Source of the DNA: Nocardioides sp. Soil805
GTDB taxonomy: Bacteria > Actinomycetota > Actinomycetes > Propionibacteriales > Nocardioidaceae
Length of the DNA: 64,000 nucleotides
Direction: 5' to 3'
Assembly (NCBI RefSeq): GCF_001429625.1
Contig: NZ_LMSU01000002.1
Coordinates: 885,081-949,080 of the forward strand
Shown here: piece by piece, positions 1 to 9,072 of the stretch
Layout of the letters: every line of letters begins with the position of its first letter
Position numbering within the stretch: position 1 is the stretch's first letter
Notes under the pieces: model-generated
What the model saw: the letters and a program-made list of their open reading frames with translations, nothing else
What the model was told of the DNA's origin: nothing
Databases searched by the model: none
Made by a program: the position numbers and the translations under genes

Positions 1-205
1 CGGCGTCGGCCGCGGTGAGCGCTCCGCCGGCCGAGACGGCCAGCGCGGTCACTCCGAGGAGGATCGGCGCGGAGGGCAGGGCGCGGAGCAGGGGATTGCG
101 GCGTGGCGGGGTGGTGGCCCGGCGCCGGCCGGGTGCCGGAGTGTCGATGACGGGTGCTGCCGAGGTGCTGCGGCGGTCGCCGCGCTGCGCTCGGTGGTTG
201 CCCAT
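1..205 (-). CDS. N-terminal part of probable M23-type cell-wall peptidase (cut by window edge)
   Basis: Only the first 68 codons are visible; the gene runs off the left edge. It starts at an ATG read leftwards from position 205. The N-terminus is Arg/Pro-rich and cytoplasmic (begins MGNHRAQRGDRR), followed by a hydrophobic segment around residues 46-66 (ILLGVTALAVSAGG), as in a signal anchor of an exported protein. No catalytic domain is in view. The M23 call rests on position: in M. tuberculosis an M23-family gene (Rv0950c) lies divergently next to sucC, and the sucC-sucD-perM-purN-purH order is kept here. A Rpf-like or other exported protein is the alternative. Confidence 0.5.
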   Translation of the reverse strand, partial: MGNHRAQRGDRRSTSAAPVIDTPAPGRRRATTPPRRNPLLRALPSAPILLGVTALAVSAGGALTAADA

Positions 206-417
206 GGATCATCCTCATCTGCCGGTGCCGGGGGGAGCAGGTCGGTCGCCTTCGGGCGAACCGACCCCAGACTGTAACGGAAAGGTCACGACCCTCGAAA
301 TCTCCGTTCCACCCGATTGTGGAGGAGTGGCGAGGACATCGCAGCGGTTCACGATAGATGGCCCCTTCGGACTACCTCGTGTGGGGTGGGTCACGTCGCG
401 GGGTTAGCCTCGGGCCC
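206..417. promoter_or_regulatory. Divergent promoter region with UUCG-capped hairpin and GTAACG direct repeat
   Basis: This 212-base gap separates the peptidase start from the divergent B12-binding gene. Positions 240-266 form a strong hairpin (GGTCGGTCGCC, TTCG loop, GGCGAACCGACC, one bulge) that would lie in the peptidase leader. At 274-290 GTAACGG is followed after AAA by GGTCACG, an imperfect direct repeat about 70-85 bases upstream of the peptidase start. It loosely resembles the GTAAC-type repeats bound by MtrA at actinobacterial cell-wall hydrolase genes. The rest shows no feature I recognise apart from the -10 box at 405-410. Confidence 0.35.
405..410 (+). promoter_or_regulatory. -10 box of probable leaderless transcript
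   Basis: TAGCCT fits the actinobacterial TANNNT pattern and ends seven bases before the ATG at 418. Transcription would therefore begin at the start codon itself. No Shine-Dalgarno sequence precedes the ATG, which supports a leaderless mRNA. No clear -35 element is visible. Confidence 0.4.
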
Positions 418-852
418 ATGAGTACGCCGACCCCCACCCGTCGCCTCCGCATCGTCGTCGGGAAGCCCGGGCTCGACGGGCACGACCGGGGCGCCAAGAT
501 CGTGGCCCGTGCGCTGCGCGACGCGGGCCACGAGGTCATCTACACCGGGCTGCACCAGACGCCCGAGCAGATCGTCGAGACCGCCATCCAGGAGGACGCC
601 GACCTGATCGGCCTCTCCGTGCTCTCCGGGGCCCACATGACGCTCTTCACCCGGCTCGGCGAGCTCCTGCGCGAGCGCGAGGCCGACGACATCGTGGTCT
701 TCGGCGGCGGGATCATCCCCGACGAGGACATCCCCCTGCTCCGCGAGGCGGGGGTCGCCAAGGTGTTCACGCCGGGTGCCCCGACCACCGACATCACCGG
801 GTGGGTGGCGGAGTACTTCGCCGACTCCCCGCAGGACCCCGCGCCGGCGTGA
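418..852 (+). CDS. Stand-alone cobalamin-binding mutase subunit (IcmB-like)
   Basis: This 144-residue protein is essentially one B12-binding domain. It has the base-off ligand motif DGHDRG (DxHxxG, residues 19-24), the following SVLSG stretch and a late GGG loop, as in the C-terminal domain of methylmalonyl-CoA mutase. Its length matches the small subunit of acyl-CoA mutases such as isobutyryl-CoA mutase (IcmB), which pairs with a separate large subunit; none lies beside it. The ATG at 418 is chosen over an in-frame upstream ATG at 358 because the domain begins just after it and a -10 box lies seven bases upstream. Streptomyces also carries an icmB-type gene near sucCD. The partner and substrate are not shown by the sequence. 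Confidence 0.75.
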   Translation: MSTPTPTRRLRIVVGKPGLDGHDRGAKIVARALRDAGHEVIYTGLHQTPEQIVETAIQEDADLIGLSVLSGAHMTLFTRLGELLREREADDIVVFGGGIIPDEDIPLLREAGVAKVFTPGAPTTDITGWVAEYFADSPQDPAPA

Positions 853-859
853 GCCGGGC

Positions 860-2209
860 TCAGTCGCGCACCGCGCCGTACCGCTCGAGCGCCTCCTTGC
901 GCTCCTCGGCGTGGTCGACGATGCGCAGCGGGTAGTCCTTCTCGTAGCCCACGTCGGACTTCCACGGCTCGTGCGCGAGCGCGCCGGGCAGGTGGGCCAG
1001 CTCCGGGACCCACCGACGCACGTAGTCGCCGCCCGGGTCGAACCTGGTGCCCTGGGTGATCGGGTTGAAGACGCGGAAGTACGGCGACGCGTCGGTGCCC
1101 GTGCCGGCCACCCACTGCCACCCGTGGTTGTTGGAGGCGACGTCGCCGTCGACGAGGTGGTCGAGGAAGTGCCGCGCGCCGACCGGCCACCACACGTGCA
1201 GGTCCTTGGTCAGGAAGCTCGCGGTGATCATCCGCACCCGGTTGTGCATCCAGCCCTCGTGCAGCAGCTGGCGCATCCCGGCGTCGACGATCGGGAAGCC
1301 GGTGGTGCCGGTGCGCCAGGCCTCGATCGCGTCCTCGGGCTCGTCGTACCGCATGCCCGACAGGGCGGGCTTGAGGTCGGCCCAGGCGGAGTCGGGGTGG
1401 TGCCACAGCACGTCGGCGTAGAACTCGCGCCACGCGAGCTCGGTCTCGAAGGTGTGCGCGCCCGTGCCGCGGAGGTCGGAGATGTCCGCGAGAAGCGACC
1501 TCGGGTGCACGACGCCGAGGTGCAGGTAGGGGGAGAGGCGCGAGGTGCCGTCGACTCCCGGGCGGTCCCGGTCGGTGTCGTAGTCGGCCAGCAGGTCGTC
1601 GCGGAAGTGCCGCCAGCGACGCCAGGCGGCGTCCTCGCCCGGCGTCGGCATGCCCTCCGGGCCGGTGTCGGCCGCATCGTCGAGCAGGCGCGTGGCCCGG
1701 TCGTCGGAGTCGAGGGCGACCAGGTCGGGGTCGCGGGGGGTGGGCGCGGGCTCGACCCAGCCGTGCGCGCGCCAGGCCTTCGCGAAGGGCGTGAACACCT
1801 GGTAGGGCCCGCCGGAGCCGTTGAGGACGCGCCCCGGCCCCACGGCGTACGGCGACCCGGTGGCCTGCCAGGAGATCTCGCCCAGCGCCTCCTCGACGGC
1901 CGCGTCGCGTCGGCGTCCGTACGGCGTGGTCTCGGCCGAGACGTGCACGCTCGACGCCTCCACCTCGCGCGCGACCCGCGGCACGACCTCGACGGGGTCG
2001 CCGTACCGGACCACGAGCCGGCCGCCGAGGCGCTCGTCGAGGGCACGCAGCGTGCCAGCCAGCCACGCGCGGCGCGGGTCGCCGGCCCGCTCCCACAGCC
2101 GCGGGTCGACGACGAACAGCGCCGCCGCGGGCCCCTCCGCGAGGGCTGCGCGCAGGGCGGGCTGGTCGCGGACCCTCAGGTCGCGTCGGAACCACATCAC
2201 CGAAGACAT
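860..2209 (-). CDS. phrB: Deoxyribodipyrimidine photolyase (cryptochrome/photolyase family)
   Basis: This 449-residue flavoprotein repairs UV-induced cyclobutane pyrimidine dimers using blue light. The N-terminal antenna-binding Rossmann domain begins with the classic MWFRRDLR. The FAD-binding helical domain carries TGFPIVDAGMRQL, WMHNRVRM and the W-rich stretch NNHGWQWVAGTG, all hallmarks of class I photolyases. The residues around WMHNR favour a true photolyase over a cryptochrome. The start is set at the ATG giving MSSVMWFRR; an ATG three codons upstream (2218) is also possible. It is convergent with the B12-binding gene, with only seven bases between the stops. Confidence 0.93.
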   Translation of the reverse strand: MSSVMWFRRDLRVRDQPALRAALAEGPAAALFVVDPRLWERAGDPRRAWLAGTLRALDERLGGRLVVRYGDPVEVVPRVAREVEASSVHVSAETTPYGRRRDAAVEEALGEISWQATGSPYAVGPGRVLNGSGGPYQVFTPFAKAWRAHGWVEPAPTPRDPDLVALDSDDRATRLLDDAADTGPEGMPTPGEDAAWRRWRHFRDDLLADYDTDRDRPGVDGTSRLSPYLHLGVVHPRSLLADISDLRGTGAHTFETELAWREFYADVLWHHPDSAWADLKPALSGMRYDEPEDAIEAWRTGTTGFPIVDAGMRQLLHEGWMHNRVRMITASFLTKDLHVWWPVGARHFLDHLVDGDVASNNHGWQWVAGTGTDASPYFRVFNPITQGTRFDPGGDYVRRWVPELAHLPGALAHEPWKSDVGYEKDYPLRIVDHAEERKEALERYGAVRD

Positions 2210-2336
2210 GGCGCCCAACGTATCGGCGGCGTGAGCAGGGCCACGGCGCCCGACCTCGATGTGACCCGGCTGACAGGTCTAGGGTGCCGAGAGGAAATCC
2301 CGGACTATTACGCAGACGAGAAGGAACGGGTACGTC

Positions 2337-3503
2337 GTGGACTTGATGGAGTACCAGGCGAAGGAGCTCTTCGCCAAGCACGGAGTGGCAGGCGCCCTCG
2401 GCAAGACCGTGGAGACCCCCGAGGACGCTCGCGCGGCCGCGGAGGAGATCGGTGGCGTCGTGGTCGTCAAGGCCCAGGTGAAGGCCGGAGGTCGCGGCAA
2501 GGCCGGCGGCGTCAAGGTCGCCAAGTCGCCGGAGGAGGCCGAGGAGGCCGCCCGCGCGATCCTCGCCCTGGAGATCAAGGGGCTCCCGGTCAACCGGGTG
2601 CTCGTGGTCCCCGGTGCGTCGATCGAGGAGGAGTACTACTTCTCCTTCCTGCTGGACCGCTCCAACCGCTCCTACCTGTGCATTGCCAGCGTCGAGGGCG
2701 GTGTGGAGATCGAGGAGGTCGCCAAGACCAACCCCGACGCCGTCAAGCAGATCGCCATCGACCCGGGCACCGGCGTCGACGAGGCCAAGGCCCGCGAGAT
2801 CGCCACCGAGGCGGCGTTCCCCGAGCCCGTCTTCGAGCAGGCCGTCACGATGATCCAGCAGCTGTGGAACGTCTTCGTCGAGGAGGACGCCACGCTGGTC
2901 GAGGTCAACCCCCTCGCCCGCCTGACCGGCGACAAGCTCGAGGCCCTCGACGGCAAGGTCTCGCTCGACGAGAACGCCGAGTTCCGCCACGAGGACCACA
3001 AGGCCTTCGAGATCCGCGAGGAGGCCGACCCGCTCGAGGCGAAGGCCAAGGACAAGGGCCTCAACTACGTCAAGCTCGACGGCGAGGTCGGCATCATCGG
3101 CAACGGCGCGGGCCTGGTCATGTCGACCCTCGACGTGGTCGCCTACGCCGGTGAGGCGCACGGCGGGGTCAAGCCCGCCAACTTCCTCGACATCGGGGGC
3201 GGCGCCAACGCCCAGGTGATGGCCGACGGTCTCGACGTGATCATCCACGACGCGCAGGTCAAGAGCGTCTTCGTGAACGTCTTCGGCGGCATCACCGCCT
3301 GCGACGAGGTCGCCAACGGCATCAAGGGCGCCCTGGAGATCCTCGGCGACGAGGCCACCAAGCCGCTCGTCGTGCGCCTCGACGGCAACAACGTCGAGGA
3401 GGGCCGCCGCATCCTCAACGAGCTGGACCACCCGCTGGTCACCCAGGTCGACACCATGGACGGCGCGGCCGACAAGGCCGCCGAGCTCGCCCACCAGGCC
3501 TGA
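2337..3503 (+). CDS. sucC: Succinyl-CoA synthetase (ADP-forming) beta subunit
   Basis: SucC is the 388-residue beta subunit of succinate-CoA ligase, which interconverts succinyl-CoA and succinate with substrate-level phosphorylation in the TCA cycle. It starts at a GTG giving [12 protein letters not shown], the standard SucC N-terminus, preceded by a purine-rich AGAAGGAACGGG. The ATP-grasp fold covers roughly residues 1-230 ([12 protein letters not shown] nucleotide loop), followed by the CoA-ligase domain with [10 protein letters not shown]. SucD follows after 20 bases, so the two are co-transcribed. Length is normal for the family. Confidence 0.97.
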   Translation: MDLMEYQAKELFAKHGVAGALGKTVETPEDARAAAEEIGGVVVVKAQVKAGGRGKAGGVKVAKSPEEAEEAARAILALEIKGLPVNRVLVVPGASIEEEYYFSFLLDRSNRSYLCIASVEGGVEIEEVAKTNPDAVKQIAIDPGTGVDEAKAREIATEAAFPEPVFEQAVTMIQQLWNVFVEEDATLVEVNPLARLTGDKLEALDGKVSLDENAEFRHEDHKAFEIREEADPLEAKAKDKGLNYVKLDGEVGIIGNGAGLVMSTLDVVAYAGEAHGGVKPANFLDIGGGANAQVMADGLDVIIHDAQVKSVFVNVFGGITACDEVANGIKGALEILGDEATKPLVVRLDGNNVEEGRRILNELDHPLVTQVDTMDGAADKAAELAHQA

Positions 3504-3523
3504 GAGACGGAGAAAGAGAAGCA

Positions 3524-4405
3524 ATGTCGATCTACCTGAACAAGGACAGCAAGATCATCGTCCAGGGCATGACCGGTGGGATGGGCTCCAAGCACACCAC
3601 CCTCATGCTCGACGCCGGCTCGCAGATCGTCGGCGGTGTCAACGCCCGCAAGGCCGGCACCACCGTCGAGCTCGGCGGCAAGGACCTCCCGGTCTTCGGC
3701 AACGTCAAGGAGGCGATGGCCGAGACCGGTGCCGACGTCAGCGTGGTCTTCGTGCCGCCGGCGTTCACCAAGGACGCCTGCATCGAGGCCATCGACGCCG
3801 GCATCGGCCTGCTGGTGGTCATCACCGAGGGCGTGCCGGTCCAGGACACCGCCGAGGTGTGGTCCTACCTGCAGGGCAAGTCCACCCGGATGATCGGTCC
3901 CAACTGCCCGGGCATCATCACGCCCGAGGAGTCCCTGGCCGGCATCACCCCGCACACCATCGCGGGCAAGGGCCCGGTCGGCCTCGTGTCCAAGTCGGGC
4001 ACGCTGACCTACCAGATGATGTTCGAGCTCAAGGACTTCGGCTTCTCGACCGCCATCGGCATCGGCGGCGACCCGATCGTGGGCACCACCCACATCGACG
4101 CCCTCGAGGCCTTCGAGAACGACCCGGAGACCAAGGCGATCGTGATGATCGGCGAGATCGGTGGCGACGCCGAGGAGCGGGCCGCGGCCTACATCAAGGA
4201 CCACGTGACCAAGCCGGTCGTCGGCTACGTCGCGGGCTTCACGGCTCCCGAGGGCAAGACGATGGGCCACGCCGGCGCGATCGTGTCCGGCTCGTCCGGC
4301 ACCGCGCAGGCCAAGAAGGAGGCCCTCGAGGCCGCCGGGGTCAAGGTCGGCAAGACGCCGTCCGAGACCGCCGCGCTCATGCGGGAGATCCTCCAGGCTC
4401 TCTGA
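3524..4405 (+). CDS. sucD: Succinyl-CoA synthetase alpha subunit
   Basis: This 293-residue CoA-binding alpha subunit pairs with SucC. The Rossmann CoA-binding domain has [15 protein letters not shown] near the start. The phosphorylated histidine lies in GHAGAIVSG (His at about residue 249), and IGPNCPGI is also present. It is preceded by GAGACGGAGAAAG as ribosome-binding site and is the last gene before a perfect hairpin terminator at 4424-4453. It belongs with sucC as a two-gene operon. The substrate may also arrive from methylmalonyl-CoA mutase encoded at 31720-35771. Confidence 0.97.
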   Translation: MSIYLNKDSKIIVQGMTGGMGSKHTTLMLDAGSQIVGGVNARKAGTTVELGGKDLPVFGNVKEAMAETGADVSVVFVPPAFTKDACIEAIDAGIGLLVVITEGVPVQDTAEVWSYLQGKSTRMIGPNCPGIITPEESLAGITPHTIAGKGPVGLVSKSGTLTYQMMFELKDFGFSTAIGIGGDPIVGTTHIDALEAFENDPETKAIVMIGEIGGDAEERAAAYIKDHVTKPVVGYVAGFTAPEGKTMGHAGAIVSGSSGTAQAKKEALEAAGVKVGKTPSETAALMREILQAL

Positions 4406-4423
4406 TCCGCACAGCTTCGTCGT

Positions 4424-4453
4424 ACGGCCCGGCAGGCACACCTGCCGGGCCGT
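4424..4453. terminator. Hairpin terminator after sucD
   Basis: A perfect inverted repeat (ACGGCCCGGCAGG / CCTGCCGGGCCGT) encloses a CACA loop. It follows the sucD stop by about 19 bases and precedes the stop of the convergent lipoprotein gene. It can therefore serve both strands. There is no T-run, as is common in high-GC actinobacteria. Confidence 0.8.
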
Positions 4454-4478
4454 TCGACGTCCGGGGCCGGTACGCCGC

Positions 4479-5726
4479 TCAGCAGCCGTCGGCGGTGAAG
4501 GCGCACATCGCCGGGGCGATCGCCCGCGTCAGGGCGCTGCGGTCCCGCACGGTCGGGCCGAGGGCGTCGAGCGACCCCTCGCCGTACACGTGGGTGAGGA
4601 GCAGCGCGCGGCCCACCCGGGTGAGCTGGAAGACCGAGGCGCCCGGCCCGTCGTCCCACGTGAGGCTGAAGGTCACCGAGTCGTGGCCCGTGTCGGCGTC
4701 GTGCAGGGTCCACACCTGGTGGGCGGGGGCGTCGGAGCACGCCTCGACGAGGTCGCTCGCCCGGCGGACCACGGTCGAGGCCGCGTCGGCGTCGGCCAGC
4801 ACGACCAGGTCGCGGGCGTCCACGTGCTCGGGGCCGTAGGCGTTGGTCGCGAGCCGCGCCTGCGTCGGGCCGACCGGCCAGAGCGTCGAGCCGCACACCT
4901 CGACCTCGCCGACCCCGTCCGCCTCGGGGGAGGGAGCGACGACGTCGTGGTCGCCGTCCTCTGGGGGCAGGTCGAGGTCCAGCGGGAAGGCGGCGGGGAT
5001 CTCCGGTGACGGCACCGGCTCCCCGAAGGCGGCCATCGCGTCCAGCACGGGGGTGAGGGCCTCGAGGTCGGCGGTGATGCCGTCGTCGAGGATCGGGCCC
5101 GGCGTCCACTCGGCGTACGCCGAGGTGACGAGCAGGGCGGTGCCTCGCGGCACCACCTCGATGATCTCCGCGCCGAGGCCGACCCGGCCGTCGGTGGCGT
5201 AGGTGTGGACCACGGTCGCGCCCTTCGGGCCGGCGGCGGACGGGCGGACCTCCGTGAGGAGCTCGCTGCCGGGGCCGGACTCCTCGACGGGGCACGCCCG
5301 GGCGGCGGCCAGCGCCTCGGCGGCCAGCGCGGCGGGCTGCTCCGCGGTGGCGAAGACCATCAGGTCGCGGGTCGAGGAGTACTCCGGTCCGCTGGACGCC
5401 GCGGTGACGCGGTCGGTCGTCGCCAGTCCACGCAGGGGCCGGGTGCCGCAGAAGTCGAGCACCCGCATCCCGACGCCGTCGGGACCGGCGGTGATCGGGC
5501 CGCCGGTGTCGTCGGACGGCATGCCCTCGGTGATGGGGAAGCCCTCCGGCACCGTGGTCGGGGCCGGTGCGGACGGTGTCGCCGGTGTGGTCGAGGCGAT
5601 CGGGCCCGCCGCCGGGGCGGGCGCCGGGTCGGCATCGGCCGTCCCCGACGTCGAGCCGCAGCCCGCGATCAGCGCGATCAGCGCGACCAGCGGCAGCGTG
5701 GCGAAGCGGCGGGCTGAGCCGGGCAT
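4479..5726 (-). CDS. Lipoprotein with duplicated PknH_C-like sensor domain
   Basis: The protein is 415 residues long. It has a lipoprotein signal peptide ending in LIALIAGC (lipid-modified Cys23) and a Pro/Ala/Thr-rich linker to about residue 90. Two diverged repeats follow, about 93-235 and 278-415. Each repeat opens with a CG pair (FCGTRPL, VCGSTLW) and contains ARDLVVLA/TRDLMVFA, a second Cys in an Ala-rich helix (AARACP, LVEACSD) and a hydrophobic strand with LLVTSAYAEW or LLLTHVYGEG. This layout resembles PknH_C/LppH-type extracytoplasmic domains, but no function is established. It lies 79 bases downstream of the sigma-like gene on the same strand, and that protein carries a similar duplicated domain. 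Confidence 0.75.
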   Translation of the reverse strand: MPGSARRFATLPLVALIALIAGCGSTSGTADADPAPAPAAGPIASTTPATPSAPAPTTVPEGFPITEGMPSDDTGGPITAGPDGVGMRVLDFCGTRPLRGLATTDRVTAASSGPEYSSTRDLMVFATAEQPAALAAEALAAARACPVEESGPGSELLTEVRPSAAGPKGATVVHTYATDGRVGLGAEIIEVVPRGTALLVTSAYAEWTPGPILDDGITADLEALTPVLDAMAAFGEPVPSPEIPAAFPLDLDLPPEDGDHDVVAPSPEADGVGEVEVCGSTLWPVGPTQARLATNAYGPEHVDARDLVVLADADAASTVVRRASDLVEACSDAPAHQVWTLHDADTGHDSVTFSLTWDDGPGASVFQLTRVGRALLLTHVYGEGSLDALGPTVRDRSALTRAIAPAMCAFTADGC

Positions 5727-5805
5727 CGGGACCCCCTCGTCGAGTGACGTGTCGGGGGTGGGACGCGGACGGGCGCCGCGAAGTTGCCGTGGACCGGACC
5801 GGCGG

Positions 5806-7698
5806 TCAGCCGGCGCTGGGGAGGTCGCTGAGCCGGTCGAGGGCGCGGTCGGCCACGGCGATGAAGTCGGCGCGGGTCATCGTCATCCCGTCGTCGGGGG
5901 TGAAGCCGAGCTGGGAGACCGCCTTGCCGTCGCGCATGATCGCCATCAGGAACTCCACCGAGCGGGAGTCGGAGATCTCGATGTCGAGGTCCCAGACGGT
6001 GATCTCGCGGTCGCCGCGCGTGCGCTGGACGATCGCCTCGACGCTGGTGCCGAGGTTGGCCTGTCCGCAGCGGCGGATCCGGTCCCGCACCTCACCGACG
6101 AACTGGCGGGCCCGCTTCTCGGGCATCGTCGCGACCGTCTGGGTCAGCCCGAAGGTGTCGACCTTGCGGTTGGCCGGGAAGAGGAACGTGCGGGTCATGT
6201 TGTGTGCGAGGCCCTTGGCGTCGAAGCGCGTGTTGTCGCAGCGGGTGGACGCGAAGTTGGTCCGCGCCGGCTCCGGGTCCGTGCCCACCCAGGGGCCCAC
6301 GGCCCGGGTGACGGGCGGGAGGTCGAGCTCGGCCAGCATGCCGGCGGGGCGACCGACCGGGTACGGCGGGACGGGTGCGGTCCGCGGGGGACCGGCGCAC
6401 GTGCCGGTGCCGGGGCTCCCGCACAGCGCGTTGACCGACGCCGCGAGGCCGGTGGCGGCCGTGCGGGCGTCGGGGGCTGCGCCCCGGGACTGCACCACGG
6501 TGGTGACCACGGCCTGCCCGGTGCGGGCGAGCGCGATGCTGATGCCGCTCGGCTGCCTCGCCCAGCTGCGCAACGAGAGCACCACGGCCTCGTCGCCGAC
6601 GCGGGCGACACGGTGCGTGGCGAGCAGCTGGGTGCGCGGGTCCTGGCACCCGGCGTACCAGCGCAGGGCGGTGTCCCAGGCCGCGGCGGCCCGCTCGGTG
6701 TCGGCCGAGAGCTCGACGACCTCGGTCACCGTCGACTGCACCTGCTCCACCCGGCGCTGGCGGGCCTTGCCCCGGGCCCTCCCGCCCTCGGACTTCGTGG
6801 TGCGTACGACGCGCTCGGAGCCCTCGAAGGTGCGCACCAGGGCGCCGGTCCCCGCCGGGTCGGCGAAGCGCTCGAGCTGGCAGGGCACCACGAGGCCGTC
6901 GCCCTCGAGGTTGGTCGTGGTCGACTCCTCGCTCCACGAGAGCCGGCGGCCGTAGCGGTCCAGCTGGTCGGCCTCGAGGAGCGACGCCTCGTCGAGGGCC
7001 GGCGGGGCGGCCTCCTCGACCTCGCTCGTGGTGATGCCGGTGGTGGTCGGCTCGCGCTCCAGGGTGCTCGGCTCGGCGCCGCCGGACGCGACCACCGTCC
7101 CGGAGACCAGCAGCGCGGCGACGGCGCCGCCGACACCGACGACCGTGTGGGTCCGCCGGCGGGCGGTGCCCTGGCGGCGCACGATCGTGGCCCGCGGCCA
7201 GCGCTCGCCCTCGAGCGGGCCGCGCAGGTCCTCGAGCAGCCGGCGTACGTGGGTGCTCGGCACGCCCCGGGCGACCGAGAACCGCGATGTGCCGCTCTGC
7301 AGCGCCCGCTCCGCCTCGCGGCGCGGGACGCCCAGGGTCCGGGCGATCTCGTCCAGCGGCAACGGGGACAGCGTGGTGAGCACGAGCGCCTTGCGCTCCA
7401 GCGTGCCGAGGTCGGACAGCGCGTCGAGGGTGGCCGCGACCTCGTCGTCGAGGCCCTTCTCACGGTGCCACGGGCGGACCGTGTGCCGGCGCTGCGCCCG
7501 ACCATGCGCGAGCGGCCGGACCCAGCCCTCCTGGTCGTCGAGGCGGCTCACCGTGCGCCAGCGCTGCCAGGCGACGGCGAAGGCGTCGCGCACGGCGGTG
7601 CGCGACGCCGGCACGTCACCGGTCAGCGCGTACGTCTCGAGCAGGAGACGGTCGCGCGAGCCGGCGTAGAAGGCGTCGAACGCGTCAGGGCTCCTCAT
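5806..7698 (-). CDS. Membrane-anchored sigma-70-like protein with extracytoplasmic sensor region
   Basis: This 630-residue protein joins two modules. Residues 1-160 look like an ECF/SigE-type sigma factor: a region-2-like helix set with DAFAVAWQRWRTV, then region 4 with PLPLDEIARTLGVPRREAERAL, a helix-turn-helix. After a basic stretch, residues 185-205 form one membrane span (VVGVGGAVAALLVSG). About 420 residues outside follow, with paired cysteines (VPCQL, WYAGCQ, ALCGS, GTC, STRCDN, RRCGQ) and two similar halves each ending in long helices. Such a layout would place a transcription factor domain at the membrane. The region-2 core is degenerate, so promoter-specific activity is unproven. It heads a probable two-gene unit with the lipoprotein. 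Confidence 0.7.
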   Translation of the reverse strand: MRSPDAFDAFYAGSRDRLLLETYALTGDVPASRTAVRDAFAVAWQRWRTVSRLDDQEGWVRPLAHGRAQRRHTVRPWHREKGLDDEVAATLDALSDLGTLERKALVLTTLSPLPLDEIARTLGVPRREAERALQSGTSRFSVARGVPSTHVRRLLEDLRGPLEGERWPRATIVRRQGTARRRTHTVVGVGGAVAALLVSGTVVASGGAEPSTLEREPTTTGITTSEVEEAAPPALDEASLLEADQLDRYGRRLSWSEESTTTNLEGDGLVVPCQLERFADPAGTGALVRTFEGSERVVRTTKSEGGRARGKARQRRVEQVQSTVTEVVELSADTERAAAAWDTALRWYAGCQDPRTQLLATHRVARVGDEAVVLSLRSWARQPSGISIALARTGQAVVTTVVQSRGAAPDARTAATGLAASVNALCGSPGTGTCAGPPRTAPVPPYPVGRPAGMLAELDLPPVTRAVGPWVGTDPEPARTNFASTRCDNTRFDAKGLAHNMTRTFLFPANRKVDTFGLTQTVATMPEKRARQFVGEVRDRIRRCGQANLGTSVEAIVQRTRGDREITVWDLDIEISDSRSVEFLMAIMRDGKAVSQLGFTPDDGMTMTRADFIAVADRALDRLSDLPSAG

Positions 7699-7791
7699 GG
7701 CCGCTCCACGGTACGGGAGGGGAGGGCGTTCGCGCACACCCGGCGTGGCCTCCGCGGACGTCGTGCGGGCCGGGGTGATGATGGTCGGGCC

Positions 7792-9072
7792 ATGACCTCC
7801 TTGCTCCCTCCTCGCGCCACGGGTGCGGGTCCGTCCGCCCGTACGACGCCGCGTCCCGGGGATGCGCGACACGTCCGGCCGCTCGCCCTGGTCGCCTCCC
7901 TCGGGGGCGTCGCGGCCGCGCTGGCGCCCCTGCTCGTGCTGGCCGCGGTCGGGGTCATCGGCTGGTTCGCCGCCGACGCCGGCGCCCACGGCACGCCGAG
8001 CGCGGGCATGCGCATCGGCGCGATGGCGTGGCTCATGGGACACGGCTCCGGGGTGACCGTGCAGGGCGCGACGGTCGGCGTCGTGCCCCTCGGGGTGACC
8101 GCGATGTCCGCCTGGACCGTGTGGCGCCTCGGCCACCGGGTCGGGGACGCGGTGTCCGGCCACGGGCCGGACGCCGACCGGATCGCCGACGGCGAGCGGG
8201 ACTTCACCGTGCCGGCCGCCGTTTCCCTCTTCTTCGTGGGGTACGCCGTCGTGGCCGTGGTGGTCGCGTCGGTGGCGGCGTCGGTGGACGCGGCCCCCTC
8301 CACGGCGCGCGTCGTGTGGTGGAGCCTGCTTCTCACCCTGGTCGTCGCCGCCCCCGCGATCGCCGTCGGCTCGGGGCGCGCCGCCATCTGGGCCGCCCTC
8401 GCACCGCCGGTCGTGCGCGACGGCGTCGGGGCCGCCCTGTCCGTGCTGGGCTGGTTCCTCGCGGCCTCCGCGCTGGCCTTCGTCGCCGCGCTGCTGCTGG
8501 GGGCGGGGGAGGCGGCCACGATGATGTCGCAGCTGCACCTCTCGGCCGGCGACGCGATCGTCTACTCCCTCGTCAACGTCGGCCTCGCGCCCAACGCCGT
8601 GCTGTTCTCCGGGTCCTTCCTGCTCGGTCCCGGGTTCGCGGTCGGCGGCGCGACCATGGTCTCGCCCGGCCTCGTCGTGCTCGGTCCGCTGCCCCTGCTG
8701 CCGCTGCTGGCGGCGCTTCCCGGCGCCGGTGCCACCGCGCCCTGGGTGGCCTCGCTCATCGCGCTGCCGCCGGTCGTCGCCGCGCTCGCGGTGGCCTGGT
8801 GGCAGCGCCGCCGGCCCACGCTGCGCTGGGACCACGGTGCGCTGCGGGGCTGCGGTGGCGGCATCGTCGCGGGCATCGCCTTCGCCGTGCTCGCGTCGGT
8901 GTCGGGGGGAGCGGCCGGTCCGGGCCGGATGCGGTTCGTGGGACCGTTCGTCCCCGACGTCCTCGTGCACGCCATCACGGCCTTCGGCATCGGTGGCCTC
9001 GTCGGCGGGCTTCTCATGACGTGGTGGCAGCGCCGCCACGCCGAGCAGGTCGCCCTAGACTCCGCCGGGTGA
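7792..9072 (+). CDS. DUF6350 / PerM-like integral membrane protein
   Basis: This 426-residue protein has about eight to nine hydrophobic segments and a short cytoplasmic N-terminus. It matches the DUF6350 family, which includes M. tuberculosis PerM (Rv0955), a membrane protein tied to cell division and persistence. Placement directly before purN and purH is identical to the mycobacterial order. The ATG at 7792 is the first Met before the hydrophobic core. Its TGA overlaps the GTG start of purN in GTGA, so the two are translationally coupled. Function here is by family and position only. Confidence 0.8.
   Translation: MTSLLPPRATGAGPSARTTPRPGDARHVRPLALVASLGGVAAALAPLLVLAAVGVIGWFAADAGAHGTPSAGMRIGAMAWLMGHGSGVTVQGATVGVVPLGVTAMSAWTVWRLGHRVGDAVSGHGPDADRIADGERDFTVPAAVSLFFVGYAVVAVVVASVAASVDAAPSTARVVWWSLLLTLVVAAPAIAVGSGRAAIWAALAPPVVRDGVGAALSVLGWFLAASALAFVAALLLGAGEAATMMSQLHLSAGDAIVYSLVNVGLAPNAVLFSGSFLLGPGFAVGGATMVSPGLVVLGPLPLLPLLAALPGAGATAPWVASLIALPPVVAALAVAWWQRRRPTLRWDHGALRGCGGGIVAGIAFAVLASVSGGAAGPGRMRFVGPFVPDVLVHAITAFGIGGLVGGLLMTWWQRRHAEQVALDSAG

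Noticed and set aside
540..3524. 994-codon minus-strand open frame across the photolyase and sucC
   Set aside because: It is a GC-rich shadow of sucC and the photolyase genes; its sequence is low-complexity and matches no family, while the genes in the other frames are unambiguous.
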